Numbered from the stretch's first letter, positions 8,821 through 17,344 are shown. The stretch is 64,000 nucleotides of DNA from Burkholderiaceae bacterium (GCA_024235955.1 JACKLJ010000001.1:791501-855500); one strand, 5' to 3'. Notes: generated from the sequence alone by a model not told the origin. Program-made: numbers and translations.

Positions 8821-9540
8821 TCAGGCCTCGGCGTCGGCGATGCTGCTCAGCGCCCTGGCGTCGCGCAGCACCAGCCCGGAGGGCTCGACCCGGATCACGC
8901 CTTCGCGTTCCATGGTCTTGAGTTCCTGGTTCACGCGCTGGCGCGAGGCGCCCAGCAGCTGCGCCAGCTCTTCCTGCGCCAGCTGCAGCTGGATGCGGGT
9001 CTCGCCCGGGTACTGCGGGTGCGCGCTGCCGTAGCTGCGCGCCAGCAGCATCAGTTGCTTGGCCAGGCGCGCCCGCAGCGGCAGGGTGTTGAGGTCTTCC
9101 ACCATGCCGAACAGCAGGCGCACACGGCGCGCCTGCAGCTTGATCAGCGCCTCGTACAGCTCGGGGTGCAGCTTGAGGATGCGCTCGAAATCGCTGCGCG
9201 ACACCTGCACGATGGTGGTGGCGCCATGCGCATGCGTGCCGTGCGTGCGGCGGTCGCCGTCGAACATCGACACGTCGCCGAACCAGATGCCCGGTTCCAC
9301 GTAGGTCAGCGTGATCTGCTTGCCCGTCAGCGTGGTGGAACTCACGCGCACCGAACCCCTGGCGCAGGCGATCCATTGTTCGGCTGGATCGCCCCGTGCA
9401 CCAATCTGTTCGCCATCGGCGTAGCGTTTGACGGAAGCGCATCGGAGGATATCGTGTCTGAGCGAGGGCGACAGGGAAGAAAACCAGCGGCCCTGGTTGA
9501 TGGCCTCGCGTTCCTCCATTGTCAGAATCGGATCGTCCAT
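8821..9540 (-). CDS. Crp/Fnr-family transcriptional regulator
   Basis: This 239-aa regulator has a cyclic-nucleotide-binding-fold sensor (GEQIGARGDPAEQWIACARG; GIWFGDVSMFDGDRRTHGTH) and a C-terminal winged helix (LAQLLGASRQRVNQELKTME). It lacks the N-terminal cysteine cluster of oxygen-sensing FNR, so it is not expected to carry an Fe-S cluster. The ATG at 9540 (MDDPILTMEERE) is chosen; the open frame further up has no family likeness. It sits between the kinase and enoyl-CoA hydratase genes on the same strand and may control this acyl-CoA block. Confidence 0.88.
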   Translation of the reverse strand: MDDPILTMEEREAINQGRWFSSLSPSLRHDILRCASVKRYADGEQIGARGDPAEQWIACARGSVRVSSTTLTGKQITLTYVEPGIWFGDVSMFDGDRRTHGTHAHGATTIVQVSRSDFERILKLHPELYEALIKLQARRVRLLFGMVEDLNTLPLRARLAKQLMLLARSYGSAHPQYPGETRIQLQLAQEELAQLLGASRQRVNQELKTMEREGVIRVEPSGLVLRDARALSSIADAEA

Positions 9541-9601
9541 GTCTGTCTTTTGTGTGACTGGCGGGCGCGTGCTTGTCGCAAGCGGGACCGCAAGGCCCAT
9601 G

Positions 9602-10387
9602 TTATTCGTAGCGCGGCACCTGCTTGTTCAGGAAGGCCTGGATGCCGATGCCGCCGTTGGCGTGGTGCAGGTTGCGCACGAAGTGGTCGCGCTCCATCGC
9701 CAGGTGCTGGTTCAGGCTGTGGCTGCGCGCCTCGCCCAGCAGCTCCTTGGCGCTGGCCAGCGCGTTGGGCGCCCGCTGGCCCAGCTTGTCGGCCAGGGCC
9801 AGGGCGTCGGCCAGCGCCTCGCCGCTTTCGGCCAGGCGGTTGACCAGGCCCAGCGCCTGCAGCCGCTCGGCGCCAATGCGCTCGCCCAGCATCAGCAGCT
9901 CGCTGGCCAGCTGGCGCGGCAGCGCCTGCGCCAGACTCCAGCTGCCGCCGCCGTCGGGCGACAGGGCCACCGAGCTGTAGGCCATCACGAACACGGCGTT
10001 GCGCGCGGCGACGACCAGGTCGCACGCCAGCGCCAGCGAGAAGCCGGCGCCGGCGGCCGCGCCTTCCACCGCGGCGACCACCGGCTTGGGGAAGGTGCGG
10101 ATGGCCTCGATCCAGTTGTGCAGGCCCTCGATGCTCTGCGCCTGCACCTCGGGAGGCTTCTGCCGGTTGGTCAGCAGGCGCTGCAGGTTGCCGCCAGCGC
10201 AGAAGGTGCTGCCTTCGCCGGTGATGACCACCGCGCGCACGTCGCTGCCCGATTCGGCCGCGGCCAGCGCCTCCACGCCGGCGGCGTACATCTCGGGGCC
10301 GAGCGCGTTGCGGTGCTCCGGGTTGTGGATGGTCAGCACCATGGTGCTGCCTTCGAAGGTGGAGCGCAGTTCGGCGGTCATGGGCAT
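9602..10387 (-). CDS. Enoyl-CoA hydratase/isomerase family protein
   Basis: This 261-aa crotonase-fold enzyme has the two oxyanion-hole segments FCAGGNLQRLL and AAVEGAAAGAGFSLALACDL, and the active-site neighbourhood SSVALSPDGGGSWSLAQALP. It resembles proteins labelled 'oxepin-CoA hydrolase, alternative type' in this family, from memory, which would link it to phenylacetate degradation. A general enoyl-CoA hydratase is equally possible. ATG at 10387 and 10381 are both possible starts. It lies downstream of the 3-hydroxyacyl-CoA dehydrogenase gene, consistent with consecutive beta-oxidation-type steps. Confidence 0.85.
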   Translation of the reverse strand: MPMTAELRSTFEGSTMVLTIHNPEHRNALGPEMYAAGVEALAAAESGSDVRAVVITGEGSTFCAGGNLQRLLTNRQKPPEVQAQSIEGLHNWIEAIRTFPKPVVAAVEGAAAGAGFSLALACDLVVAARNAVFVMAYSSVALSPDGGGSWSLAQALPRQLASELLMLGERIGAERLQALGLVNRLAESGEALADALALADKLGQRAPNALASAKELLGEARSHSLNQHLAMERDHFVRNLHHANGGIGIQAFLNKQVPRYE

Positions 10388-10394
10388 CCGGTTT

Positions 10395-10440
10395 GCTATT
10401 GTCTCTGTAGCTGTCTGCGCCCGTCAGTCGACGGCTGCAG
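10395..10440 (-). repeat. Dispersed GCAGGCAGCTAT element, copy 3 (reverse)
   Basis: GCTATTGTCTCTGTAGC hairpin arm, then CTGTCTGCGCCCG and GGCTGCAG, between the enoyl-CoA hydratase start and the 3-hydroxyacyl-CoA dehydrogenase stop. Confidence 0.8.
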
Positions 10441-10466
10441 CGTCATTTCTTTCAAAAACCCGGGCT

Positions 10467-11990
10467 TCAGCTTTCCTCGTGCAGCAGCGACAGGCCGATG
10501 GCGCCGCGCCGGCGCAGCCAGGGGCTGGGGCGGTAGCGCGGATCGCCGTACACCGTCTGCATGTTGAACAGCACTTCCAGCACATTGGCCGGCCCGAGCT
10601 GGTTGCCCATGGCCAGCGGGCCGAGCGGGTAGCCCAGGCCGAGCGTGACGGCGGTCTCCAGATCCTGCGGGCTGCACACGCGCTGCTGGCAGATGTCGGA
10701 CGCGATGTTGACGATGGTGGCCACCACGCGCTGGGTGACGAAGCCGCCCGAGTCGCGGATCACGCTGACGGCCTTGCCGTCGCGGGCGAACAGGGCGTGC
10801 GCGGCGTCGCGCATGTCGGTGCGGGTGGCCGGGTTGGTGGCCAGCACGCGGCGTTTGGTGGCCTTGTCGTCCACCAGCATGTCGATGCCCACGGTGCGCG
10901 CCGGATCGAGCCGCTCCACCACCGCCACGGTGGTGATGTCGAAGCCCAGCGGCGCCACCAGCGTCAGCGCCTGGGGCGAGGGCGACTGGCCGGTCTCGAT
11001 CTTGGCGCCCAGGTCTTTCAGCAGCTGGTACAGCTCGGCGCGGCGCGCGGCGCGGGTGGACACCCACACCGGCGGCATCTCGGCCACCTGCGGCACCGGC
11101 GGTTCGGGCGCGACCTGGGCACTGCCGCCGTCGTACCTGTAGAAACCTTCGCCCTTCTTCTTGCCCACCACGCCGCCGGCCAGGCGCTGCGCGGTGATCA
11201 CGCTGGGGCGGTAGCGCGGCTCGTCGTAGTACTGGCGGTAGATGGATTCCATCACCGGGTGCGAGACGTCGAGCGCCGTCAGGTCGAACAGCTCGAACGG
11301 GCCCAGGCGGAAGCCCATCTGGTCCTTCAGGATGCGGTCGATGGTGGCGAAATCGGCCACGCCCTCGCTGACGATGCGCAGCGCCTCGGTACCGTAGCCG
11401 CGCCCGGCGTGGTTGACGATGAAGCCCGGCGTGTCGCCCGCCTGCACCGGCGTGTGGCCCATCTGGCGCGCATACGTGGCCAGGCGCTGGCAGACGGCGG
11501 CGTCGGTCTTCAGGCCGGCGATGACTTCCACCACCTTCATCAACGGCACCGGGTTGAAGAAGTGGTAGCCGGCAAAGCGCTGCGGGCGCTGCAGATCCGC
11601 CGCGATGGCGGTGACCGAGAGCGACGAGGTGTTGGTGGCCAGCACCGCCTGCTCGCCCACGATGCCCTCCAGCTCGGCGAACAGGCTCTTCTTGACGTCC
11701 AGCCGCTCGACGATGGCCTCGACCACCAGGTCGCAACTCTCCAGCTCGGCCAGCGTGGCAGCGGGCAGCAGCCGCGCCTTGTGGCCGGCGGCGGCATCGG
11801 CGGGCAGCTTGCCTTTTTCCACCATCCGGTCCCACTGGGCCGCGATGGCGGCACGCGCCTGCTCGATGGCGGCGGCCTGGGTGTCGAACAGCAGCACGGT
11901 GCTGCCGGCCTGCGCGGCGATCTGGGCGATGCCCCGGCCCATGGCGCCCGCGCCCACGATGCCGACGGTCTTGTATTCAGGTGTCTCCAT
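10467..11990 (-). CDS. 3-hydroxyacyl-CoA dehydrogenase (PaaH/PaaC-like)
   Basis: This 507-aa enzyme oxidises 3-hydroxyacyl-CoA with NAD+. The N-terminal Rossmann motif is VGIVGAGAMGRGIAQIAAQA. GYHFFNPVPLMKVVEVI holds the catalytic His region, and the sequence continues with a C-terminal 3HCDH domain and a second partial copy near the end (VIRDSGGFVTQRVVATIVNI). This two-module length is typical of PaaH/PaaC-type enzymes of phenylacetyl-CoA breakdown, so a paa-like role together with the neighbouring hydratase is plausible. The start at 11990 (METPEYKTVG) is where similarity begins. Confidence 0.9.
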   Translation of the reverse strand: METPEYKTVGIVGAGAMGRGIAQIAAQAGSTVLLFDTQAAAIEQARAAIAAQWDRMVEKGKLPADAAAGHKARLLPAATLAELESCDLVVEAIVERLDVKKSLFAELEGIVGEQAVLATNTSSLSVTAIAADLQRPQRFAGYHFFNPVPLMKVVEVIAGLKTDAAVCQRLATYARQMGHTPVQAGDTPGFIVNHAGRGYGTEALRIVSEGVADFATIDRILKDQMGFRLGPFELFDLTALDVSHPVMESIYRQYYDEPRYRPSVITAQRLAGGVVGKKKGEGFYRYDGGSAQVAPEPPVPQVAEMPPVWVSTRAARRAELYQLLKDLGAKIETGQSPSPQALTLVAPLGFDITTVAVVERLDPARTVGIDMLVDDKATKRRVLATNPATRTDMRDAAHALFARDGKAVSVIRDSGGFVTQRVVATIVNIASDICQQRVCSPQDLETAVTLGLGYPLGPLAMGNQLGPANVLEVLFNMQTVYGDPRYRPSPWLRRRGAIGLSLLHEES

Positions 11991-12246
11991 GCAGGCATTA
12001 TCGTGCAGGCCCGTGAAGCGAAAGGACGTTGCACGCTGCATGGGGTGCGGTGCGCAGGCGGCTTCTGCCGAGCGGCTTGCCCGGTTCGCACGCCGTGGTG
12101 CGGTTGCTCCTGAAAGAAGAGCTGGCAGCGCCCGCTGCAAATGGCCTGGGGCCGGATAAGCCGATGATTCCGGAGCATGCGGCCAACCCGCTGGCGAGTC
12201 AGCCGGCACTTCGCTGCCTCGGCCCCGGCCGGTCGGGCGGCGGGCG

Positions 12247-12702
12247 TCAGAGCGCGACGGAGGTGTCTTCCTTCGCCGTCCGGATGACGACCATGGTGAA
12301 GAAGCGCTTCACGCCGGAACCTTCGCGGAAGAGCCGCTCGCACAGGGCGTCGAATTCGTCCATGTCCTGCAGGCGCAGCGTCAGGACCACGTCGGTGCGC
12401 CCCGTCACGGCGTAGGCCTGGGCGACGGCGGGTTCGGCCACGGCCATGTCCAGGAAACGGCGCTGTTCCTGCTCGCCGTGCTCGGCCAGCTCCACCAGCA
12501 CGATGGCCTTGAGCCCGCGCCCCAGCCTGGCCGGGTTCAGGATGGCGACGATGCGGTCGACAAAGCCTTCGCGCAGCAGCCGCTGCACGCGGCGCAGGCA
12601 GGTCGACGGCGAAAGGCCCACCGCCTCGGCCAGCGCGGCGTTGGTGCGGCTGGCGTCGCGTTGGAGCAGGTTGAGCAGCTTGCGGTCGATCTTGTCCAGC
12701 AT
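12247..12702 (-). CDS. Lrp/AsnC-family transcriptional regulator
   Basis: This 151-aa protein starts with the Lrp helix-turn-helix (LDKIDRKLLNLLQRDASRTN; AVGLSPSTCLRRVQRLLREG). It ends with a RAM ligand-binding domain (AQAYAVTGRTDVVLTLRLQD; SGVKRFFTMVVIRTAK). The start at 12702 (MLDKIDRK) matches the family; the preceding in-frame Met lies in the intergenic palindrome. It is transcribed divergently from the nucleoside-gate membrane protein, with a palindrome in the 100-bp gap, suggesting it regulates that gene and itself. Confidence 0.9.
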   Translation of the reverse strand: MLDKIDRKLLNLLQRDASRTNAALAEAVGLSPSTCLRRVQRLLREGFVDRIVAILNPARLGRGLKAIVLVELAEHGEQEQRRFLDMAVAEPAVAQAYAVTGRTDVVLTLRLQDMDEFDALCERLFREGSGVKRFFTMVVIRTAKEDTSVAL

Positions 12703-12716
12703 GGCGGATTCCGGCT

Positions 12717-12745
12717 TGCAATTTTCTTCGAAGAATACGCAATTT
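12717..12745. promoter_or_regulatory. Palindromic Lrp-type operator candidate
   Basis: A perfect 12-bp palindrome TTCTTCGAAGAA (12724-12735) lies within an AT-rich stretch flanked by two GCAATTTT copies, in the divergent gap between the Lrp regulator and the gene at 12803. AT-rich flanks around a dyad fit Lrp binding sites. The assignment is by position only. Confidence 0.5.
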
Positions 12746-12802
12746 TTGACCGCACCTTGCAAGGCCTTGTGGCTACGATCACCGCCCGGAAGGACGAGAC
12801 CG

Positions 12803-13741
12803 ATGAGCTACCTGCGCAAGCAACTTCAGGCCACATGGCAGATTTATTGGGAACTGGTGCGCATCGTCGTGCCGGTGGCGATCGTGACCGAGGTTTTGAT
12901 GGTCACGGGCGTAGTGGCCGCGGTCGCGCCCTGGCTGGCGCCGCTGATGGATCTGTACGGCCTTCCGCCCCAACTGGCGCTGGCCCTGCTGGCCGGCTGG
13001 CTGATCGGGGTGTGGAACGCGGCCGTGATGCTGTTCGTGCTGGTGCCGCCCTCGGCGCTGAGCGTGGCGGACGTGACGGTGTTTTCGGCGCTGGTCCTGT
13101 TCGCCCACGCGTTGCCCATCGAGCAGCAGATCATCCGCCGCGCCGGGCCGGCGCTGCTGCCGACCACGGCGCTGCGGCTGGCCGGCGGGCTGCTCTACGC
13201 CGCGGGCCTGCATGCGGTGTTCAAGGCCACGGGTTGGCTGGCCCGGCCGGTGGCGCCGACCTGGCAGCCCATGGGCGAAAGCACCGGGTGGACCGGTTTC
13301 TTCATGGCGCTGGGCGAAGCGCTGGCCATGATGTTCCTGATCCTCACTGCCCTGGTGTGGTTGCTGGAGGCGCTGAAGGCCTGGGGACTGATGGCGTGGC
13401 TGCAGCGCGGGCTGGCGCCGGTGCTGCGGCTGGCGGGCATCCGCGGCGAGGCGCTGCAGCTGACCGCCATCGGCATGCTGCTGGGCATTTCCTACGGCGG
13501 CGGCCTGCTGATCCGGGAAGCCAGGGCGGGGCACATCGGCCGGCGGCAGGTGCTGCTGTCCTGCATTTTCATGGGGTTTGCGCACAGCCTGATCGAGGAC
13601 ACGCTGATCATGGTGTCGCTGGGCGCCGACGCTGTGGCGATCCTGGTTGGCCGGCTGCTGTTCGCCATCGCCGCGACGGCGCTGGTGGCGGCGGTGCTGG
13701 CGCGCGTCCCGGAGCGGCAGGTGGCGCCATCCCAGGGGTAG
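12803..13741 (+). CDS. Nucleoside-recognition (Gate) domain membrane protein
   Basis: This 312-aa polytopic inner-membrane protein has about eight hydrophobic segments and two Gate-like halves (LLAGWLIGVWNAAVMLFVLV; LLGISYGGGLLIREARAGHI). The late FMGFAHSLIEDTLIMVSLGA is typical of nucleoside-recognition-domain proteins related to SpmA/SpmB and concentrative transporters. The substrate is unknown. The start at 12803 has a GGACGAG upstream. It is divergent from an Lrp/AsnC regulator, which could mean an amino-acid-responsive exporter or transporter. Confidence 0.78.
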   Translation: MSYLRKQLQATWQIYWELVRIVVPVAIVTEVLMVTGVVAAVAPWLAPLMDLYGLPPQLALALLAGWLIGVWNAAVMLFVLVPPSALSVADVTVFSALVLFAHALPIEQQIIRRAGPALLPTTALRLAGGLLYAAGLHAVFKATGWLARPVAPTWQPMGESTGWTGFFMALGEALAMMFLILTALVWLLEALKAWGLMAWLQRGLAPVLRLAGIRGEALQLTAIGMLLGISYGGGLLIREARAGHIGRRQVLLSCIFMGFAHSLIEDTLIMVSLGADAVAILVGRLLFAIAATALVAAVLARVPERQVAPSQG

Positions 13742-13824
13742 GTCGGGCCACTGGGACGGCACTGCGCCATCACTGCCGGCCACCGATGAGACAGGTGGCG
13801 GTAATCGATCGCGGAGCTTGGAGT

Positions 13825-13870
13825 GCTATTGTTTCAATAGCTGCCTGCGCCCGCCATGATTGGGCTGCAG
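13825..13870 (-). repeat. Dispersed GCAGGCAGCTAT element, copy 4 (reverse)
   Basis: This is the clearest reverse copy: GCTATTGTTTCAATAGC forms a hairpin, followed by TGCCTGCGCCCGC and GGGCTGCAG. It lies between two convergent genes. Confidence 0.88.
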
Positions 13871-13901
13871 CCAGATTTTATTCAGAAAATCGCGGGTCGC
13901 C

Positions 13902-14909
13902 TCAGCGCCGCACCTGCAGCGCGCCCGGGTTCACGATGTTGGTGGGCGTGCCGCGCAGGAAGTTGACGACGTTGTCGAAAGCGGCGTTGAAATACAGCTC
14001 ATAACTGTCTTGCTCCACGTAGCCGATGTGCGGCGTGCAGATGCAGTTTTCCAGCCGCAGCAGGGCGTGGCCCTGCAGGATGGGCTCGCTCTCGAACACG
14101 TCCACCGCCGCCATGCCGGGGCGGCCGCGGTTGAGGGCGCTGACCAGCGCGTCGGGCTCGATCAGCTCGGCGCGCGAGGTGTTGACCAGCAGCGCGGTGG
14201 GCTTCATGCGGCCCAGATCGGCCAGGCGCACGATGCCGCGCGTCTCGTCGACCAGGCGCAGGTGCAGGCTCAGCACGTCGGCCTGCTCGAACAGCGCGTC
14301 GCGGCTCGCGGCCACGCTGTGGCCGTCGGACAGCGCGCGGGCGCGCGAGGCGTCGCTGCCCCAGACGACGACCTGCATGCCGAAGGCGCGGCCGTAGCCG
14401 GCCACCAGCTGGCCGATCTTGCCGTAGCCCCAGATGCCAAGCTTGCGGCCGCGCAGCACGTGGCCGATGCCGAAGTTGGGCGGCATGGCGGCCGACTTCA
14501 GCCCCGACTGCTGCCAGGCACCGTGCTTGAGGTTGCCGATGTACTGCGGCAGCCGGCGTGCGGCCGCCATGATGAGCGCCCAGGTCAGCTCGGCCGGCGC
14601 CACTGGCGAGCCCACGCCCTCGGCCACGGCGATGCCGCGCTCGGAGCAGGCCGTGACATCGACATGGCTGCCGACGCGGCCGGTCTGCGAGATCATCTTC
14701 AGGCGCGGCAGCTTCTCGATCAGCGCGCGGGTGAGGTGCGTGCGCTCGCGGATCAGCACGATCACGTCGGCGTCGCGCAGGCGCACCGACAGCTGGCCCA
14801 GACCCTTGACGGTGTTCGTGTAGACCTTGGCCGGGTAGGGCTCCAGCTTGGACGCGCAGGCCAGCTTGCGCACGGCGTCCTGGTAGTCGTCGAGGATCAC
14901 GATGTTCAT
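13902..14909 (-). CDS. D-2-hydroxyacid dehydrogenase family protein
   Basis: This 335-aa NAD(P)-dependent 2-ketoacid reductase has the Rossmann motif LGIWGYGKIGQLVAGYGRA. The three catalytic positions fall in VNTSRAELIEP (Arg), AVDVFESEPI (Glu) and CTPHIGYVEQ (His). The length is standard. The start at 14909 (MNIVILDDYQ) is preferred; an ATG nine bases upstream is also in frame. The substrate cannot be told from sequence. It appears to be a single gene, with the next minus-strand gene 126 bases upstream. Confidence 0.88.
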   Translation of the reverse strand: MNIVILDDYQDAVRKLACASKLEPYPAKVYTNTVKGLGQLSVRLRDADVIVLIRERTHLTRALIEKLPRLKMISQTGRVGSHVDVTACSERGIAVAEGVGSPVAPAELTWALIMAAARRLPQYIGNLKHGAWQQSGLKSAAMPPNFGIGHVLRGRKLGIWGYGKIGQLVAGYGRAFGMQVVVWGSDASRARALSDGHSVAASRDALFEQADVLSLHLRLVDETRGIVRLADLGRMKPTALLVNTSRAELIEPDALVSALNRGRPGMAAVDVFESEPILQGHALLRLENCICTPHIGYVEQDSYELYFNAAFDNVVNFLRGTPTNIVNPGALQVRR

Positions 14910-15035
14910 GCCCCGCATTGTGCCCGCGCGGCGGGCGCCTTGCGAACGCAGCCGCGGGATGGCGGGGCGCGGGGCTGGACAGCGTGGGAGGCCGGCGCGC
15001 AGCCATGCGCCGGCCCGCAGGTTCAGCGCACGGCG

Positions 15036-15383
15036 TCAGCCGCCGGCGCTGCGCGCCTCGTGCGCGGCCAGGCGGTCAAGCTCCGCGCACACGTCGGCCA
15101 GCCGGCCGGAGAGGGCGAAGCGGCCCGCAGCCGGCTGGTCGGGCTGCCGCTTGCGCACGGGCACCACACGCAGGGTGGGCGCTGAGACCGCCTGGGCAGC
15201 GTGCGCGGCGGCAGCTGTGCTGGCGCCGCCGCGGATGGCGCGCAGTTGCGCCGTTTGTGCCCACCCCGCGCCGTTCTGGCGCCAGGCGCGGTTGGCGGCT
15301 GGCCGCTGGCGCAGGTAACTGGGCACCGCCGAGCCGGCGTCGGCCAGGAGCGGGGAAGAAGGAGAGGGAGACAGGAAAGCCAT
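15036..15383 (-). CDS. Small uncharacterised protein upstream of the D-2-hydroxyacid dehydrogenase gene
   Basis: This 115-aa protein has no family I can name. The start at 15383 (MAFLSPSPSS) has an AAAGGTG ribosome site five to ten bases upstream. The sequence is rich in Ala, Arg and Ser, with a central VPSYLRQRPAANRAWRQNGA and a C-terminal helical LSGRLADVCAELDRLAAHEA. It lies between the D-2-hydroxyacid dehydrogenase gene and lexA in the same orientation, about 180 bases from lexA. Overlapping open frames on both strands are weaker; this one has the best start signal. Confidence 0.5.
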   Translation of the reverse strand: MAFLSPSPSSPLLADAGSAVPSYLRQRPAANRAWRQNGAGWAQTAQLRAIRGGASTAAAAHAAQAVSAPTLRVVPVRKRQPDQPAAGRFALSGRLADVCAELDRLAAHEARSAGG

Positions 15384-15564
15384 GTGACACCTTTCAAGAA
15401 CAGGCAGGTTGAACACAGGCAGGATTGCTGGCCGGGCTGCACCGCTGGGTGCCGCCCCGACCCGGAGCGCGTGCCGCCGCAGGGTTTGACGGAGGGGTGA
15501 CAGGTGCCTCGAAGCGCCTGCCGCCACACCGCCACACGCCCGCCACCTGGGCGGCACGCGGTGG

Positions 15565-16233
15565 CTACATCAGCATGCTGTTGCGGATCAGGCCCACGGC
15601 CAGACCTTCGATGGCGAAGGGCTCGCCGGGGTTGACCACGATGGTGGCGTAATCGGGGTTCTCGGCATGCAGCTCGATCTGGTTGCCGTGCCGGTGGAAG
15701 CGCTTGACCGTGACTTCATCGCCGATGCGGGCGACCACGATCTGGCCGTTGCGGGCCTCGCGCGTGCTTTGCACGGCCAGCAGGTCGCCTTCCATGATGC
15801 CGGCGTCGCGCATGGACATGCCGCGCACGCGCAGCAGGTAGTCGGGCTTGTGGCTGAACAGGCCGGCTTCCACGTGGTAGGTCTGGTCCACATGTTCCTG
15901 CGCCAGGATGGGCGAGCCGGCGGCCACGCGGCCCACCAGAGGAAGGGCCAGCTGCCCCATGCCTGGCAACGTGAGGCTGCCGCCACTGCGCAGCCCGGCG
16001 CCGGCGCGCGCCGCGCCCTTGAGCCGGATGCCGCGCGAGGTGCCGCTGACCAGCTCGATCACGCCCTTGCGCGCCAGCGCCTGCAGGTGCTCTTCCGCCG
16101 CGTTGGCCGACTTGAAGCCCAGTTCCGCCGCGATCTCCGCCCGCGTGGGCGGTGCACCGGTGCGGGCGATGGCGCGCTGCACCAGTTGCAGGATCTGCTG
16201 CTGACGGGCCGTGAGTTTGGGACTGTCTTGCAT
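15565..16233 (-). CDS. lexA: LexA SOS repressor
   Basis: This 222-aa repressor controls the DNA-damage response. The N-terminal winged helix has PPTRAEIAAELGFKSANAAE. The C-terminal S24 protease domain has the self-cleavage bond Ala105-Gly106 in GRVAAGSPI, the catalytic Ser140 in RGMSMRDAG, and Lys177 in EVTVKRF. RecA-stimulated autocleavage is the known mechanism of this family. Two SOS boxes lie upstream at 16304-16338, so the gene should be autoregulated. Confidence 0.97.
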   Translation of the reverse strand: MQDSPKLTARQQQILQLVQRAIARTGAPPTRAEIAAELGFKSANAAEEHLQALARKGVIELVSGTSRGIRLKGAARAGAGLRSGGSLTLPGMGQLALPLVGRVAAGSPILAQEHVDQTYHVEAGLFSHKPDYLLRVRGMSMRDAGIMEGDLLAVQSTREARNGQIVVARIGDEVTVKRFHRHGNQIELHAENPDYATIVVNPGEPFAIEGLAVGLIRNSMLM

Positions 16234-16303
16234 GGGAACCCTTCTCTTTCAGGCGTTGCGCGGCTCGGGACGAATGAAGCGGCTGTCGTGCGCCCGCAAT
16301 GAA

Positions 16304-16338
16304 CTGTATCGATTCACAGTAGCTGTAGTTTTGCACAG
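16304..16338 (-). promoter_or_regulatory. Two tandem LexA (SOS) boxes upstream of lexA
   Basis: Two 16-bp sites fit CTGT-N8-ACAG exactly. One is at 16304-16319 (spacer ATCGATTC) and one at 16323-16338 (spacer AGTTTTGC). They are offset by 19 bp, so they lie roughly two helical turns apart on the same face. Confidence 0.9.
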
Positions 16339-16484
16339 TTTGACGCCGGGCGCAACTGGCCCGTGCAAGCGCTGCCCAGGCACGCAGGCTTGGTCGCAAA
16401 TGGATACAAAAGAGTTAGTCGAGTTGCCGGGAAATGCTGCAACTGCCTTCATGATCGCAGGCCGTTTCGAAGAGGACCGACCTG

Positions 16485-17297
16485 ATGATTCCCAGCACCG
16501 GGCTCGTGCGCACCACGCGCATGGCGACGTTGACCGCACTGTGCGCCGCCGTGGCGGCCTGCGGCGGCGGGGGTAGTGACACCACCACGGCTCCCGCACC
16601 CAGCGGGAGCGACGTAGCCACGCCCGCGCCGTCGCCGACGCCTTCGGCCAGCCCGTCACCGGCTTCAACGCCGGTGGCCTCGCCGTCGCCCAGTCCGAGC
16701 GCTTCGCCGTCGCCGAGTGCGAGTCCGACGCCGAGTCCCTCCCCGAGTCCTTCGCCGACCCCTTCGCCTTCGCCAAGCCCATCACCATCACCATCGCCAT
16801 CACCATCGCCATCGCCATCGCCATCGCCCTCTCCGAGCCCGACACCTTCGCCCAGCCCGGCGCCGGCGGTCGCCACGGCCTGCGGCAGCATGAGCGAGCT
16901 GCTGAGCGAAATCAACACGGTGCGCGACACTGCACGGACCTGCGGCACGGTCAGCATGCCCAAGGCCCTACCCCTGAGCTGGAACGCCGCCCTGGCCAGC
17001 GCGGCCACGGTGCATTCCACCGACATGGCGACCAACAACTTCTTCAGCCATGTCGGCTCCAATGGCAGCACGTTCGACCAGCGCATCACCGCGGCGGGCT
17101 ATTCGTGGTCGGCCATCGCGGAGAACATCGCCGCCGGCAATTCCACCGCGGCGGCCACGGTGGCCCAGTGGGTGGCCAGCGCGCCGCATTGCCAGGCGAT
17201 GATGAGCGCGACGTACGTGGACGTTGGCGGCTCGTGCATGTACAACGCCAACTCGACCTACCGCTACTACTGGACCATCGACCTCGGCAAGCCTTGA
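16485..17297 (+). CDS. CAP/SCP-domain lipoprotein with Ser-Pro linker
   Basis: This 270-aa protein starts with a lipoprotein signal peptide ending in LCAAVAACGGGG, with Cys as the lipidation site. About 85 residues of near-perfect Ser-Pro repeats follow, then a CAP (cysteine-rich secretory/PR-1) domain. CAP signatures are LPLSWNAALASAATVHSTDM, FFSHVGSNGSTFDQRI and ENIAAGNSTAAATVAQWV with the usual His and Glu. The linker probably projects the domain from the membrane. The DNA of the linker is a hexanucleotide-like repeat (CCATCA/CCATCG) prone to length change. An alternative start is the Met at residue 13. Function unknown; it may bind sterols or lipids, or act extracellularly, as in other CAP proteins. 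Confidence 0.85.
   Translation: MIPSTGLVRTTRMATLTALCAAVAACGGGGSDTTTAPAPSGSDVATPAPSPTPSASPSPASTPVASPSPSPSASPSPSASPTPSPSPSPSPTPSPSPSPSPSPSPSPSPSPSPSPSPSPTPSPSPAPAVATACGSMSELLSEINTVRDTARTCGTVSMPKALPLSWNAALASAATVHSTDMATNNFFSHVGSNGSTFDQRITAAGYSWSAIAENIAAGNSTAAATVAQWVASAPHCQAMMSATYVDVGGSCMYNANSTYRYYWTIDLGKP
16683..16860 (+). repeat. Ser-Pro-coding hexanucleotide repeat tract
   Basis: Low-complexity DNA of repeated CC(A/G)AG(T/C) and CCATC(A/G) units encodes alternating Ser and Pro. The central part (about 16777-16828) is nearly perfect CCATCA/CCATCG. Confidence 0.85.
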
Positions 17298-17344
17298 GGC
17301 CGTGATCGCGCGCCGACCCTGCAGGCGCGCGGGCATGAAACGCC

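Noticed and set aside
15023..15535. 170-aa minus-strand frame overlapping the small gene at 15036
   Set aside because: Its start lacks a ribosome site; the frame beginning at 15383 has a good one and more protein-like composition.
16249..16845. 198-aa minus-strand frame with Met-Ala-Met-Val runs
   Set aside because: It is the antisense of the Ser-Pro hexamer tract and the lexA promoter; no start signal and composition is a by-product of the repeat.
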